A DNA stretch of 64,000 nt from Okapia johnstoni (GCA_024291935.2 CM044309.1:97737628-97801627); one strand, 5' to 3'. Positions 1-12,489 are shown, counted from the stretch's first letter. Numbers and translations: made by a program. Notes: generated from the sequence alone by a model not told the origin.

Positions 1-33
1 TTTATGATTTGCTGCGATCACACAGTTTCATTT

Positions 34-71
34 CTAAAGCCATCCACTAAATCTAAAGCCATCCACTAAAT
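34..71. repeat. perfect 19-bp tandem duplication
   Basis: Two adjacent identical 19-bp units (34-52 and 53-71), each beginning ctaaagccatcc. No further copies on either side. Simple replication-slippage duplication in otherwise unassigned sequence. Confidence 0.9.
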
Positions 72-1312
72 CAATCATCCACTATTTGTTAAATGATGTA
101 AAAAGGGATCATTTTCACTAATCTTGGACTATATTTGTAATCAATTTCAACATAAAATTAAGGCAAAAATGATCATTTTCTATGTTATTAGTCAATTTAT
201 AGATTTCCTTCTGTCTCTTTCTCACTCTCACTCACACACTCACTAAGCAGCTATATCTAGCCTACAATAAGTTGAATTTGACTTACTATTTCTAACTGAT
301 ATGAAGTTTAATATGAACTTTTAAGCCTCCAATTAAAATACTAGGGAAAATACCACAAGTGCATTCAAGATTTTCTAGTCAGTCAATCTGTCATCATAGT
401 AAGCATGGCTGTCTGTTCTACTATTTTCCAGTGCCAGTGTGATATTCACACACCATCTGCCGACTTCCACTTATTGCTATCCAGGCTCCATTGATGGTTA
501 TTCATTTCTCATTTCGGTTATCATAAGTCAGCATGTTTGTGAAAATTCAGTACTGCTTGCTGAACTAATACATGTACAACTGCTATTGAATTTAGGCATT
601 GGGACTTATATCACTGCTCTGATAATTTCCTATGGATTCATCTTCTACAAAATTCATGGACTAACATATTGTACTGAAAGCATGTAGTACAATAAGGCAT
701 TCATTCTTGAAAAGGAAAGATGATGAGGCTTCTGACAATGGTTTTTCTTTTTTCATCACTGTTATTAAAAGTGCAGTTTTACTTTCATACATTGATCTCT
801 TTTACTTAAAGCTCTTTGAACACAGTCTTTTGAGTGAGCAATATTTCTTAGCAATTTAGCTCATAAAAATACTTATTAAAAACCAAGCATTCCTGAAGTT
901 CAAAGTGTAACAGCTAAACCTCTACCTAAAGTCCTGGTTCTAAACATGAAAAGGGATAGCCATAGTTCTCCACTGCTATTGATAACTATTACTTCATATA
1001 ATTATTGTGCACAATACCTCATAATCCTTTTTCTTTCTTAAATGCAAACGGATACACTTAATATCAGTTTTAACTATCTGTCTTTCCTGGTCTTTCTTAT
1101 AGGCCTCCATATAGCATACTTCAGCAGACACTTTTTTACTCAAAACCCACAAAGCCACTAAACTCCCTTTTTAAACTCAGATGCTAAGGGAGATGCTAAT
1201 TGTGCTCCTCAGACTATGGTGCCTATGCACTTCTTATTTAATCAGCTCATCCTTCATTTAATGGTGAATGCTCCTGATCAGCAGGTATGATTATGCATAG
1301 TTTTATAAAAAG
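72..1312. other. unassigned AT-rich sequence
   Basis: I recognise no gene or repeat family here. The longest frame is an 82-codon plus-strand ORF at 439-687 with no domain-like features. A short CT/CA-rich stretch lies near 210-245. Confidence 0.5.
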
Positions 1313-1322
1313 AAGGCCACCT

Positions 1323-1533
1323 GGGGATCCTGGCTCAGATAGTAAAGAACCTGCATGCAACACAGGAGACACAGGAGATGCAGGCTCGATCCCTGGGTTA
1401 GGAAGATCCCCTGGAGAAGGGAATGGCAACCTACTCTAGTATTCTTGCCTAGAAAATCCCATGCACAGAGGAGCCTGGAAGGGCTACAGTCCATGGGGTC
1501 ACATAGGGTCATCCTTACTAAGCGATTTCATTT
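1323..1533 (+). mobile_element. Bov-tA SINE, near full length, with target duplication
   Basis: It has the tRNA-Glu-derived head (B-box-like gctcgatccctgggtt), the ggaagatcccctggagaa linker, and the Bov-A body ending in a degraded gactgag-type tail. A 10-bp target duplication aaggccacct flanks it at 1313-1322 and 1534-1543 and fixes the boundaries. Non-autonomous; thought to be mobilised by BovB, whose 3' end it shares. Confidence 0.92.
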
Positions 1534-1669
1534 AAGGCCACCTTTCTGTTGCCTCCATGACTCCATGGGCAAATGTAACTGTTCCTTGGAAGGCCATCCT
1601 GCCTTTCCCACAACCCTTATGTCACCACCACTGATGTCTTGTGGCCATCGATACTAATCACAGTTAAGT

Positions 1670-2802
1670 TCAGTTCAGTCACTCATTCGTGTCCAACTCT
1701 TTGTGACCCCATGAACCGCAGCATGCCAGGCCTCCCTGTCCATCACCAAATCGCGGGTGATGCCATCCAAACATCTCATCCTCTATCATGCCCTTCTCCA
1801 CCTGCCCTCAATCTTTCCCATATTCTGGGTCTTTTCCAATGAGTCAGCTCTTCGCATCAGGTGGCCAAAGTATTGGTTTCAGCTTCAGCATCAGTCCTTC
1901 CAATGAACATTCAGGACTGATTTCCTTTAGGATGGACTGGTTGGATCTCCTTGCAGTCCAAAGGACTCTCAAGAGTCTTCTCCAACACCACAGTTCAAAT
2001 GCATCAATTCTGTGGCACTCAGCTTTCTTCACCGTCCAACTCTCACATCCACACATGACCACTGGAAAAACCATAGCGTTGACTAGACGGATCTTTGTTG
2101 GCAAAGTAATGTCTCTGCTTTTCAATATGCTGTCTAGGTTGGTCATAACTTTCCTTCCATAGAGTAAGCGTCTTTTAACTTCATGGATGCAATCACCATC
2201 TGCAGTGATTTTGGAGCCCCAAAAATAGAGTCTGACACTGTTTCCACTGTTTCCCCATCTATTTGCCATGAAGTGATGGGACCAGATGCCATGATCTTAG
2301 TTATCTGAATGTTGAGCTTTAATCCAACTTTTACACTCTCCTCTTTCACTTTCATCAAGAGGCTCTTTAGTTCTTCTTCACTTTCTGCCATAAGGGTGGT
2401 GTCATCTGCATAGATGAGGTTATTGATATTTCTCCCAGCAATCTTGACTACAGCTTGTGCTTCTTCCAGCCCAGCGTTTCTCATGATGTACTCTGCATAT
2501 AAGTTAAATAATCAGGGTGACAATATACAGCCTTCACATACTCCTTTTCCTATTTAGAACCAGTCTGTTGTTCCATGTCCAGTTCTAATTGTTGCTTCTT
2601 GACCCGCATACAGGTTTCTCAAGAGGCAGGTCAGGTGGCCTGGTATTTCCATCTCTTTCAGAATTTTCCACAGTTTGTTGTGATCCACACAGTCAAAGGC
2701 TTTGGCATAGCCAATAAAGCAGAAATAGATGTTTTTCTGGAACTCTCTTGCTTTTTTGATGATCCAGTGGATGCTGGCAATTTGATCTCTAGTTCCTCTA
2801 AT
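1670..2802 (-). mobile_element. BovB LINE fragment, 5'-truncated, reverse transcriptase C-terminal half
   Basis: BovB is an RTE-clade non-LTR retrotransposon. Read on the minus strand, this copy runs from the RT region to the 3' tail, whose (ACTGA)-like repeat appears as gttcagttcag at 1670. The RT catalytic motif YADD is encoded at 2412-2401, followed by the MAESEEELKSLLMKVKEE segment. The downstream C-terminal region ([21 protein letters not shown]) is in another frame at 1844-2269, so the copy is frameshifted and inactive. It is about 1.1 kb against roughly 3.2 kb for a complete element. The 5' break at about 2802 abuts unassigned sequence. I could not establish a clear target duplication. 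Confidence 0.93.
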
Positions 2803-3094
2803 CCTTTATTCCTTGTTCTGTCAAGCACCAGAAGAAACCCAGAACTCCAATTCATACCTTTTCCTCCATATTCTTCTCATATGCACTTTGTGAGCCCATG
2901 TTCCACTCTTCCCTAAAAACTCTTTAAATATTTCCCCCATGTCCTCCTCACATGTTCTATGATCAATCTTCATGTTCTGCTCTAGCTGAAATTCCTTTGT
3001 CTCTGGGGGACATTGCCTCTCTCATGGTCCTCTAAGGCAGTGTCCATTATAATCTCTTAAATTGTGTTCCACTGTATTTAAAGGCAGGGTTTTA
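2803..3094. other. unassigned spacer between BovB copy and old repeat
   Basis: Moderately pyrimidine-rich sequence with no family I recognise. Confidence 0.45.
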
Positions 3095-3357
3095 CCTGTG
3101 TCCTATTGCTGCTGTGAAAAATTACCCCAAACTTAGTAACTTAAAACAACACAAATTTTTATCTTCTAGATTGATAGGTCACAAGTCTAAAATGGCTTGG
3201 CAGAATTGAATTCTTTATTGAGCCTCAAGGAGTGCGTCCATTCCTCTCCTTTTCCAGCTTAGAAAAACTTCTCACAGTCCTTTCTCCTGGCTGCATCTGA
3301 ACTCTGTTTCTGTCATCACCTCTCCCTCACTGACTCTGCCACTCCTGCCTCCCTCTT

Positions 3358-5274
3358 CAGTCAATCAGTTCAGTTCAGTCGCTCAGGCATGTCTGACTCT
3401 TTGCGACCCCATGGACTGCAGCGTGCCAGGCCTCCCTGTCCATTACCAACTCCCAGAGTTTACTCAAACTCATGTCCATTAAGTCAGTGATGCCATCTAA
3501 CCATCTCATCCTCTGTCATCCCCTTCTCTTCCTGCCCTCAATCTTTCCCAGACTCAGGGTCTTTTCAAATGAGTCAGCTCTTCGCATGAGGTGGCCAATG
3601 TATTGGAATTTCAGCTTCAACATCAGTCCTTCCAATGACTAGTCAGAACTGATTTCCTTTAGGATGGACTGGCTGGATTTCCTTGCTGTTCAAGGGACTC
3701 TCAAGAGTCTTCTCCAACACCACAGTTCAAAAGCATCAATTCTTTCATGCTCAGCTTTCTTTATAGACCAACTCTCACATCCATACATGACCACTGGAAA
3801 AACCATAGCTTTGACTAGATGGACCTTTGTTAGCATCTTGTTTGTCAGAGAACCTTGTTTGTCTCTGCTTTTTAATATGCCATCTACGTTGGTCAAAACT
3901 ATTCCAAGAAGCAAGTGTCTTTTAATTTCATGGCTGCAGTCACCATTTTCAGTGATATTGGAGCCCAAAAAATAAAGTCTCTCACTGTTTCTATTGTTTC
4001 CCCATCTATTTGCCATGAAGTGATGGGACCAGATGCCATGATCTTAGTTTTCTGAATGTTGAGCCTTAAGCCAACTTTTTCACTCTCCTCTTTCACTTTC
4101 ACCAAGAGGCTCCTTAGTTCTTCTTTGCTTTCTGCCAGAAGGGTGGTATCATCTGCATATCTGATGCTATTGATATTTCTCCAGGAAATAGAATCCCAGC
4201 TTGGGCTTCATCCATCCCAGCATTTCTCATGATGTACTCTGTGTATAAGTTAAATAAGCAGAGTGACAATATACAGCCTTGACATACTACTTTCCCAATT
4301 TGGAACCAGTCTTTTGCTCCATGTCCAGTTCTAAATGTTGTTTCTTGACCTGCATACAGATTTCTCAAGTAGTAGTTCAGGTGGTCTGGTATTCCCACCT
4401 CTTTCAGAGTTTTCCACAAATGCGGTGATCCACACAGTCAAAGGCTTTTGCATAATCAATAAAGCAGAAATAGATGTTTTCCTGGAACTCTCATGTTTTT
4501 TCGATGATCCAATGGATGTTGGCAGTTTGATCTCTGGTTCCTCTGCCTTTTCTAAAACCAGCTTGAACATCTGGAAATTCACCATTCATGTACTGTTGAA
4601 ACCTGGCTGGAGAATTTTTAGCATTACTTTACTAGCATAGGAGATAAGTGCAATTGTGCGGTAGTTTGAGCATTCTTTGGCATTGCTTTTCTTTGAGATT
4701 GGAATGAAAACTGAGCTTTTCCAGTCCTGAGGCCACTGCTGGGTTTTCCAAATTTGCTGGTATATTGGGTGCAGCACTTTCACAGCATCATCTTTTAGGA
4801 TTTGAAATAGCTCAACTGGAATTCCATCACCTCCACTAGCTTAGTTCGTAGTGATGCTTCCTAATGTCCACTTGAGTTCGCATTCCAGGATGTCTGGCTC
4901 TAGGTGAGTGATCACACCAATGTGGTTATCTGGGTCATGAAGATCCTTTTGTATAGCTCTTCTGTGTATTCTTGCCACCTCTTCTTAGTATCTTCTGATT
5001 CTGTTAGGTCCATACCATTTCTGTCCTTTTTTGTGCCCATCTTTGCATGAAAAGTTCCCTTGGTATCTCTAATTTTCTTGAAGAGATCTCTAGTCTTTTC
5101 CATTCTCTTGTTTTCCTCTACTTCTTTGCACTGATCACTGAGGAAGGATTTCTTATCTCTCTGTGCTATTCTTTGGAACTCTGCATTCAAATGGGTATAT
5201 CTTTCCTTTTCTCCTTTGTCTTCCACTTCTCTTCTTTTCTCAGCTATTTGTAAGGCATCCTCAGACAACCATTT
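3358..5274 (-). mobile_element. BovB LINE fragment (1.9 kb) with 12-bp target duplication
   Basis: This is the longest BovB copy here. Minus-strand order is: linker after the endonuclease domain (near 5268-4912, KKRWQEYTEELYK), RT fingers/palm (KSSVFIPISKKSNAKECSNY near 4730), the DWFQIGKVVCQGC segment near 4300, YADD at 4159-4148, the [20 protein letters not shown] segment near 3750, and the 3' tail at about 3360. The frame is broken several times, so it is dead. The duplication tgcctccctctt at 3346-3357 and 5275-5286 shows a clean target-primed insertion with 5' truncation. It landed inside the older repeat at 3095-5540. Confidence 0.95.
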
Positions 5275-5440
5275 TGCCTCCCTCTTATGGGGACTCTTGT
5301 GATTTGCCCCACTGTGATGATCCAGAAGAGTTTACTCAACTCAAGATCCTTAATTAAATCTGCAAATTCACTTTTACGACATAACAGAATATATTCAGAG
5401 AGTCCAAGGAATAGGTCATGGACATCTTTAGAGACTATTA

Positions 5441-5516
5441 GTCACTCAGTCGTGTCTGACTCTTTGCGACCCCATGGATTGTAGCCCACCAGGCTTCTCT
5501 CCATGGATATTTTTGG
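5441..5516 (-). mobile_element. Bov-tA SINE 3' fragment
   Basis: Short minus-strand Bov-A body (gtcactcagtcgtgtctgac through the caggcttctctccatgg segment). It sits between the gacatcttt and ccattattctg blocks of the older repeat, so it is a separate later insertion. The sequence gacatcttt on the left and gatattttt on the right could be a decayed target duplication. Confidence 0.8.
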
Positions 5517-5540
5517 GTGACCATTATTCTGTCTACCACA

Positions 5541-6150
5541 GGAGTATATGTCTTTTTTTTTTTTTGCTTCTTATTGCAGCTTCTAGGCAATTTCATGCCT
5601 CTATCATCCTGAAAACCAAGTCTGAATCTCATTATCATAAGAATATTCCACCCACTACTCCCCCTATTTATATATGGGCACTTGATATGCTCTAGTCAAT
5701 TCCTTAAAAGTTTCATACCCTGTCTTACTGTCAAAATTACTGTCATAATTCTAGGTGATTAGTATTTCAGATGAGATGATCATACAAACATTTTGGCAGC
5801 TAAGGTATTTCACCTTCTCTCTTTGAACAATCTTGTTTTCTTTCTCACTCTAGTCATTCTCATCATGTCTCAGCCTAAGACATCTCTCATCTCCAAAACC
5901 AGAATTGTTTTCAAAGTCTCCAATATGAAATATCTCACTCTGAAACTTTTTCCACTTACCTATCAACCCCACTTGCTCTAGTAACCAGAAACTGAAAATT
6001 GATCAACCTTCACTGAGAGCTTCTAACTATCAAACCTACTACTTTTCATCACCTACCACCCTTATGCTACCACTTCTTCTCTAAGTAGCTTAAATATTGA
6101 TGGAATGATGGCCTATAATAATACTCTGAAAGGAAAAAAGTAAAGGATAT
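5541..6150. other. unassigned sequence
   Basis: No repeat family or gene recognised. It contains a T11 run near 5552 and two ORFs of about 60-73 codons without features. Confidence 0.4.
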
Positions 6151-6208
6151 GAAGGAAAGGAAGGAGGGGAGGAAGAGAAAGAGGAATAGAGGAAGGAAGG
6201 AAGGAAAG
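6151..6208 (+). repeat. polypurine GGAA-rich tract
   Basis: 58 bp made of A and G only, apart from one T near 6187, with ggaa/gaag repeats. Typical simple repeat; homopurine mirror tracts can form triplex DNA, but nothing here shows a function. Confidence 0.9.
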
Positions 6209-6732
6209 CAATCCTCCACCTTTTACAGTTTTTCACATAGTAATTAACTTAGATATGAGCCTATATTTCAAATTAAATCTCTGCTGAAGGCACTTTTAAA
6301 TATTTGATGCAACTGTCTTTCTCATTTAACAAGCAAATGGAAGCCTGGTTTCACAATGTCAAGATGATATTTCATTGTAACTTTTCAGACAAAAGAGGTT
6401 TGAAATAAGCATACTATCAGAAAAGATAAAATTGTAAACAGTTAACTACATATATTACTTCTTAAAAATATAAACTTCTAAATTAAAATCTCTTCAACAT
6501 TTTTTGTCACAAATATATTTTAGAGGGTACATTTAAAAATTCATAAATTCACTAAGCTACATTTGATAAATCAAGAGGTTATATTTCTCTCTTACCTAGA
6601 AATATATTTTATTTAATAAAAGTATATTTTGTGATTTGTTAAATATTTAAGAGATATTTTAAATTCTAGTGTTAATGAAAGTATATAATTAAATGTACTT
6701 TATAACAGAAAACATTTATACACTTAAGTATA
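6209..6732. other. unassigned very AT-rich sequence
   Basis: No gene or repeat recognised. Confidence 0.4.
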
Positions 6733-6994
6733 CAGTCGCTTCAGTCATGTCCAACTCTGTGCAACCCCATAGAAGGCAGCCCACCAGGCTCCCCCATCCG
6801 TGGGATTCTCCAGGCAAGAACACTGGAGTGGGTTGCCATTTCCTTCTCCAATGCATGAAAGTGAAAGGTGAAAGTGAAGTTGCTCAGTCATGTCTGACTC
6901 TTTGCGACCCCATGGACTACAGCCTACCAGGCTCCTCCGTCCATGGGATTTTCGAGGCAAAAGTACTGGAATGGGTTGCCATTGCCTTCTCCGC
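6733..6994 (-). mobile_element. BOV-A2 SINE (dimeric Bov-A)
   Basis: Two Bov-A monomers in minus orientation (cccatagaaggcagcccacc and cccatggactacagcctacc) joined by the diagnostic gaaagtgaaaggtgaaagtg linker near 6850. The sequence aagtata at 6726-6732 and 6995-7001 is a likely 7-bp target duplication, though it lies beside an AT dinucleotide run. Confidence 0.93.
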
Positions 6995-7001
6995 AAGTAT
7001 A

Positions 7002-8704
7002 TATATATATATAAATCCAACACATTCTCAACAAACACTATACTTTCCTACTTATTTTATCCATAGTTTCCAAAAACTTAAAGCAGTCCCCCATGTAAAA
7101 AAAAAAAAACAAACTCATACTTTCTCACAATTGCCGACTTTCACAACATTTTCAATCTATAAGAATATGTTTTGAATAACCCAAAATTGCAAGTACCAAA
7201 ATGTTATTTTAAGGTAGTTTTCTCATAACTTTCTTAATCATAAAGTAAGCAGATTTTTCTCTATAAATTGAGTATCATAATTAAAGTAAGATATTACACT
7301 GAGATTGTCATCCAATATTAACCCTATTCTATAGATTGCCAGTAAACATGTATTTGGCATAACTAAGTCTCTATTTCTTGACCTGGCTCTCCACGTGATG
7401 CAATTTGACATTCTGTAATCATTCAGCTTCACACTTCTTGTTTTGCCATCTTTGCTGTCATTTCTATTTGAAAGGCATGCATTTCCAACTATTTACTTTG
7501 TCCAAATCACATTAGTGAAGTATGGTCCTCCAGTGACCAAACTTCATGTAGCTGAACAACATCCAAATGCAATAAATGGTTGAGTTATGCCAGTTTTATT
7601 CAAATACATTCCCTTTTTTCCCTTTTTCTTTCTTTTCTTCTCCTTGTTTTTCTCTTTCTCTTTCTTTTTCACTTAAATATACCCTTCTTATATGGACTAC
7701 AGTGGAAAGGGAACATGGAAGAAAGAGTTTCTTACAGGAAGCTGGATGAGACCTCTTCACTCCTTCATTTACTGAAATAAGGCAACATCTTCCCCGGTTT
7801 TGAGGCAGAGGTTGCAGGAAATGACAGTGTTAGGGATGTAACACAAAGGGCAAGTTAAAGGCACAAGTATCTCAGGCACATGCATAATTAAACTATGGTA
7901 AGACAATTCTAAGTATTGGCATATATAATTAGTTCCATAATGCAGAAAAGAAAGGCACTAATTTTCAATTTCATTGTAGGAGGTAGATGAATGTTGACTA
8001 ATTTTAGGAGAAACATTCTATGATATAGGATCTCTAATCTTGCCTACACTTGGTGCTCAAGTAGAGAGTACCCTGTGTCCAGAGAACTAACGTAAGTGGG
8101 AAAAATTGGTTCCAACCAATGAACTAGATTTAAGGCTTGTGTTCAAAGCACAAATTAAAAAGATCACATTTTATATTTTGTTAGCAACGGTTATTTTCAA
8201 TAATTATTAGAATCCATATGCAATGTATCACATTTATATGTTACATTAGAAAAACATTCATAGGCCATTTTGTTCAGATCCATTATAACATTACATATGG
8301 CTAAATGTGATTTTGAAATAACTATTAAGAATTTAAAAACAATCATTATCAAATAATGAGATGAGTGTGTGTCAGTCACTTCCTTAGTAATTTTCTGAGT
8401 ATACTGGTCAGAGATCATTTCTAATTCTATTATCTCTAACATTTCAGAGCAAGGAAAAAAAAATCTGAATATTTTTTACAACTTCAAATAGGAAAATATA
8501 GAGGATGGCAAGTTAATAGAACCTTTATCTCACTGAAGTTTCCTTCAAGGCTCAGAAGATGTCTCTTCTCTGTCCTCCCTCACCAACCACACAGTTTCAG
8601 CATGAACTTCTCTCTTAATTAGCCTTGAGTAAGAATTTCTCAACAGAGCGCTAGAGCCACTTTGTCCAAAATAACATTATGATTTTCTTCTAATACTGTT
8701 TTAC
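7002..8704. other. unassigned AT-rich sequence with a pyrimidine tract
   Basis: No gene or repeat family recognised. A CT-rich tract lies at about 7611-7670 and an A-run near 7098. Several 60-80 codon ORFs are present, as expected by chance. Confidence 0.4.
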
Positions 8705-8885
8705 TAATTTTTTTAATTTTTCAGTTTTTATTTTATACCATTAAGTTTACTGACCATTTACAGTTACAACAAAATACTGGCTACATTACCTATACTATAC
8801 AATATATCCTTGAGCCTATCTTACATCCAAAAGTTTGTACTTCCCACTCCCCCATACCTAGATTGCTGCTTTACTATTTTTAAAC
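8705..8885 (-). mobile_element. probable L1 3' UTR relic
   Basis: A T-rich left end followed by an aagtttactgacc, then ctatactatacaatatatcc-like pattern, resembles the antisense 3' UTR of cetartiodactyl L1 elements. Strongly diverged. Confidence 0.4.
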
Positions 8886-10034
8886 CCTGCCTGTGATATA
8901 GTGGAATTTTATTATTGTTCTTGAGTAAAAATATCAAATTTGTAAATGTGTTTCACCTCAAGAAGCATACATACACTGAAGTGCTTACAATGTACCCAAC
9001 AACTTCAAATAGCATGTCCTAAGCAGCATAAACTAGCAAGCAATTAAAAAAAAAACATAAATTATACATTTCTTTCTATATCTTTGAAAATTGTTGTTTA
9101 TTATGTTAATTCAAAGTACATGTTTTTATTGCACATTTTATCATGTGTATTTTTAAGATGATGTTAAAATTTGTTACACGTGTATATTGAACATTTTCTT
9201 TACTTAGACCTTAAATGTATGCATATACTCTGTAATTTTGAGAAGATGATCTTTTGGGAGAATACATCAGTGAACAAAACTCTTATAAGAAATAACATTA
9301 ATTTTTACACATACCAAAGTGCATAAACACACATACTCTTTGAGATTCCTCAAACAATGATCCATAATTTATGAAGCATATATACTGACACATATAATAA
9401 CACAGATATGGCTTCTTAATTTTCCTTAATTTCAAAATCAAATATAAGAAAACCTCATTTTTTTAAATATTAATTCTCCATTTTTTGTAAAATAAATATT
9501 GTTTTAATTCTTTCCACTTGAGTGGAAACATGATTTGCATTTCTTTTTCAAGATAATTTAAGTTAGGTCACAGAATTTAACTAAAGTAATCAAATTTATA
9601 TATTTAAAATGAAAACAGGATTATCCACTAACCACCACCAAAAAAAAACATTCAATTATGTTTTACTTTTGATTTTACTTATGTCTTTGAATTATAAGTC
9701 CCAACTTATACATATCTACTGAGAAGGTTTACTTGTGTATACAAAAAAAAATAAGAAATCACATAGATGGTAAATTTTAAAGTATAATAAATGGAAACAT
9801 GAATATAAACACATTCAGAGTTCTAGCTGTGATATTGTAACAACACTTTTTGGTAAAAATTCTTCAAGAGTATCCCCTTTAAGTTCATTTTAGCCAACTG
9901 GATTACCCAATCATGGATACAGCTTAAAGAGAGTTTACACTGGTTTTGTATATCAAACATATGGTAAATGATCTGCAAGTATGCTAAAGTCCTGAGCAAA
10001 GATAGCTGCTGAAAGAAGCACAGAATGTTGCTCA
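8886..10034. other. unassigned AT-rich sequence
   Basis: I see no gene, RNA gene or repeat that I can name. Confidence 0.4.
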
Positions 10035-10523
10035 AGAAAGTGTTTCTAGGTGGCCAACAGTCATATGAAAGATGCTCAACATTGTTAATTATTAGAGAAA
10101 TGCAAATTGAAACCACCATGTGCTATCACCTTATACCAGTGAGAATGGCCATCATCAAAAAGTCTACAGATAATTAATTGTTGGATGGGGTGTGAAGAAA
10201 AGGGAAAGCTCCTACACAGTTAGTGGAAATGTAAATAGGTTTAGCCACAATGGAAAACAGTATGGAGGTTTCTTAAAAAGATAAAAATAGAGTACCATAT
10301 GATCCAGCAATCCCATTCCTGGGCATGTATCTGGAAAAGAAAAAAATGCTAGTTGGAAAAGATACATGCAGTCTAATGTTTACAGTGACACTATTTACAA
10401 TAGCCAAGACATGGAAACAACGCAAGTGCTCACAAATGGATGACAAATGGATGACTTTAAGAAGATATGATTTCTTCTTTTATATGTATATGTATATATA
10501 AAGAATATATATAGATAGATAGA

Positions 10524-10729
10524 TGATAAAGAATCTGCCATCTGCATTTCAGCACGGGAGCCAGGTTTGATCCCTGGGTGGGGAAGATCCCCTGGAGGAG
10601 GAAATGGCAACCCACTCCTTTTCCCCCTTTTCTTGCCTGGAAAATCCCATGGACAGAGGAGCCTGATGGGCTACAGTCCTGGGGTTGCAAACCATTGGAC
10701 ACGACTGAGTGAGTAACAATTTCACTTTC
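10524..10729 (+). mobile_element. Bov-tA SINE inside L1
   Basis: tRNA-derived head (aaagaatctgccatctgcat, then ggtttgatccctgggtgggg) followed by Bov-A body and gacacgactgagtgagtaac tail. L1 sequence resumes immediately after. The body carries a small C/T-rich insertion near 10617-10632. Confidence 0.92.
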
Positions 10730-10904
10730 ATAAAAAAGAATGAAATATTGCCATCTGCAGCGGCGTGGATGGATTGAGAACATCACACTCAGTGTAGGTG
10801 ACTCCGTGTAGTCAGCAGGACAAAGACAAGTGTTATATGATATCACTTATATGTGGAATCACCCTCACAGACATAGAAAACAACTATGAAAAAAGTCTGA
10901 AAAA

Positions 10905-11106
10905 GTATTAGTCACTCAGCTGTATCTGCCTCTTTGTGACCCCATGGACTGAAGCCCACCAAGCTCCTCTGTCCATGGGATTCTCCAGGCAAGGGTACTA
11001 GAGTGGGTAACCTTTCCCTTCTTCAGGGTATCTTCCCCACCCAGGGACTAAATCTGGTCTCCTGCATTGCAGGCCAACTCTGGACCATCTGAGCCACCAG
11101 GGAAAT
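10905..11106 (-). mobile_element. Bov-tA SINE inside L1
   Basis: Minus-strand copy from tail (gtattagtcactcagctg) to head (gagccaccagggaaat). Opposite orientation to the neighbouring copy at 10524-10729, so these are two independent insertions into the same L1. Confidence 0.92.
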
Positions 11107-11140
11107 CAACTATATTCAATTTTAAAAAATGCATTTCCTG

Positions 11141-12485
11141 TACAAGTGTGTACTTGCCTTATTTTATATTAACTGCCCCTATATACATAGTTTTACAATA
11201 TAAATTTTGGGAAATCTTTTCATATGGTAACTTTTAATATAGTAACATTTAAATGATTTGTTATAAGAACAAACTATTCTTAAGAGAAGAAGAAAACTAC
11301 AATGAAATGGTTCTAGAAACAGTAGTGTGAAATTCACTGTAAAAAAAGTGAAGAACAATAGACACATACAATTTTTATCTTTTCTTTCCATGTAATATTG
11401 ATAAAATTCATTAGCAATAATATCCAATAAGCCCTAAAGAAAGCAAACTCTTAAAGTTTAATTTTCTTTGCATTTTTCTCTCTGTGGTAATGGAAATAAA
11501 ATTCACACAGCAGAAGGATAATGTACCTCATAATGTGACATGATGTATTGAGAATATGGTATTACATTTCTAATGATATGCTTTCCGAAGCTGCCTTTAT
11601 TACATGATGGAGAACCTTGCCCTAAGAGAATGCATCTGTTGAAGCGGATAGGTCATTCTAACAGCCTTAAAATGTTAGATTCTAGCACTTACATGTCTCT
11701 TTTATCAATGTGAACAAATAAACAATGAAACCAAACAGCAAGTAAAGAAAAATCAAAATTTCAAATAGAACCATTAATTTCTCAGCTTCTCTCTTTGTGT
11801 GTGTGTCTTTATAGTCTCCCAAGTCCTCTGGCCATTAAAAAAAAAAATCCGATAACAAGGTGCAGTATTTAAAGTGTATATTTTATATACAAATAAAACA
11901 TATATTGAGATATAAATTAGAATAATATAAATTTAATTTTTAATATAAGACAAAGGCATTTCTGTGCTGATTATTGGGCTATTTTCTCTCAGTGCCATAT
12001 GTAGCTTTCAATATTCAGGTGGCACCGGAGGAAGACATTTGTTTTTATTTGCTGGCTTCATTACTGTTACATTCAACCAACAGCAAACACTAGCGAGACT
12101 GAAAATCTGAAGGAGTTTGAGTGGTCATATTACAACTAATTTGCTCACTAGACTCAGCATCACCGTAGCAACAGTCCTCACTCCTCTTGGATATGGAGTG
12201 ACAATGGCAGCAGTTGTTTTCAATGTCCTGTTAGCACTAGTCAGATGGGCCTCATCCTAAAAGGTGTGGGTCCAAGCTCCACACAGGCACTTCTGAGCTC
12301 CTCAGACAACAGCATTCTTGGTCAGTGCCTTCTTCTCAATGAGGTGAGCCTTGTGTCTATGGGAACACTTTCCTAAGATTCCAGATTCTAAAGACTCTGA
12401 CCTCTTCCTTTTGTCCCGCCAGCCTGAGATGTGTAAGTCATTTTTGGTAGTTTTTTTTTTTTTTTTTTGCCATAAGTGTTTCAGT

Positions 12486-12489
<4 letters not shown>
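11141..12489. other. unassigned sequence, including a higher-complexity block
   Basis: The first 0.8 kb is AT-rich and unassigned. The part from about 11960 to 12475 is less AT-rich and has an old-repeat look (ggcacttctgagctcctcag, gaccacttcc-like segment), possibly an LTR relic, but I cannot name it. A poly-T run lies at about 12451-12468. Confidence 0.4.

Larger units (their letters stand above)
3095..5540 (+). repeat. old interspersed repeat split by BovB and a SINE
   Basis: The left part (3095-3357) starts with the common eutherian motif attgctgctgtgaaaaatta and continues with a cttaaaacaacacaaa segment. The right part (5287-5440 and 5517-5540) continues with ggggactcttgtgatt, a ctcaagatccttaatt block and the terminal ccattattctgtctaccaca. 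The two halves join logically when the BovB at 3358-5274 and the SINE at 5441-5516 are removed. I recognise the pattern as an ancient eutherian repeat but will not assign the family; an LTR-type relic is my first guess. Confidence 0.6.
10035..11140 (+). mobile_element. L1 ORF2 3' end and 3' UTR, interrupted by two Bov-tA SINEs
   Basis: Plus-strand L1 segments are recognisable at 10065-10500 (gagaatggccatcatcaaaa, ccagcaatcccattcctggg, caatagccaagacatgg), at 10730-10904 (gaatgaaatattgccatctg, atatcacttatatgtggaat) and at 11107-11140. The first part encodes the ORF2 C-terminal region with many stops. An 11-bp tandem acaaatggatg occurs twice at about 10431-10452. It is inactive and older than the two SINEs it carries. 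Confidence 0.88.

Noticed and set aside
3095..5540. Endogenous retrovirus
   Set aside because: No gag, pol or env sequence and no paired LTRs seen; the RT present is of BovB type, with YADD in a non-LTR context.
6693..7175. ORF of 160 codons at 6693-7175 and similar cysteine/proline-rich frames at 21585, 31074 and 58073
   Set aside because: These are translations of Bov-tA and BOV-A2 SINEs (recurring [15 protein letters not shown] text), not proteins.
12230..12475. Conserved exon in the higher-complexity block
   Set aside because: The pattern looks like an old dispersed repeat and there are no convincing splice sites or open frame; left unassigned.
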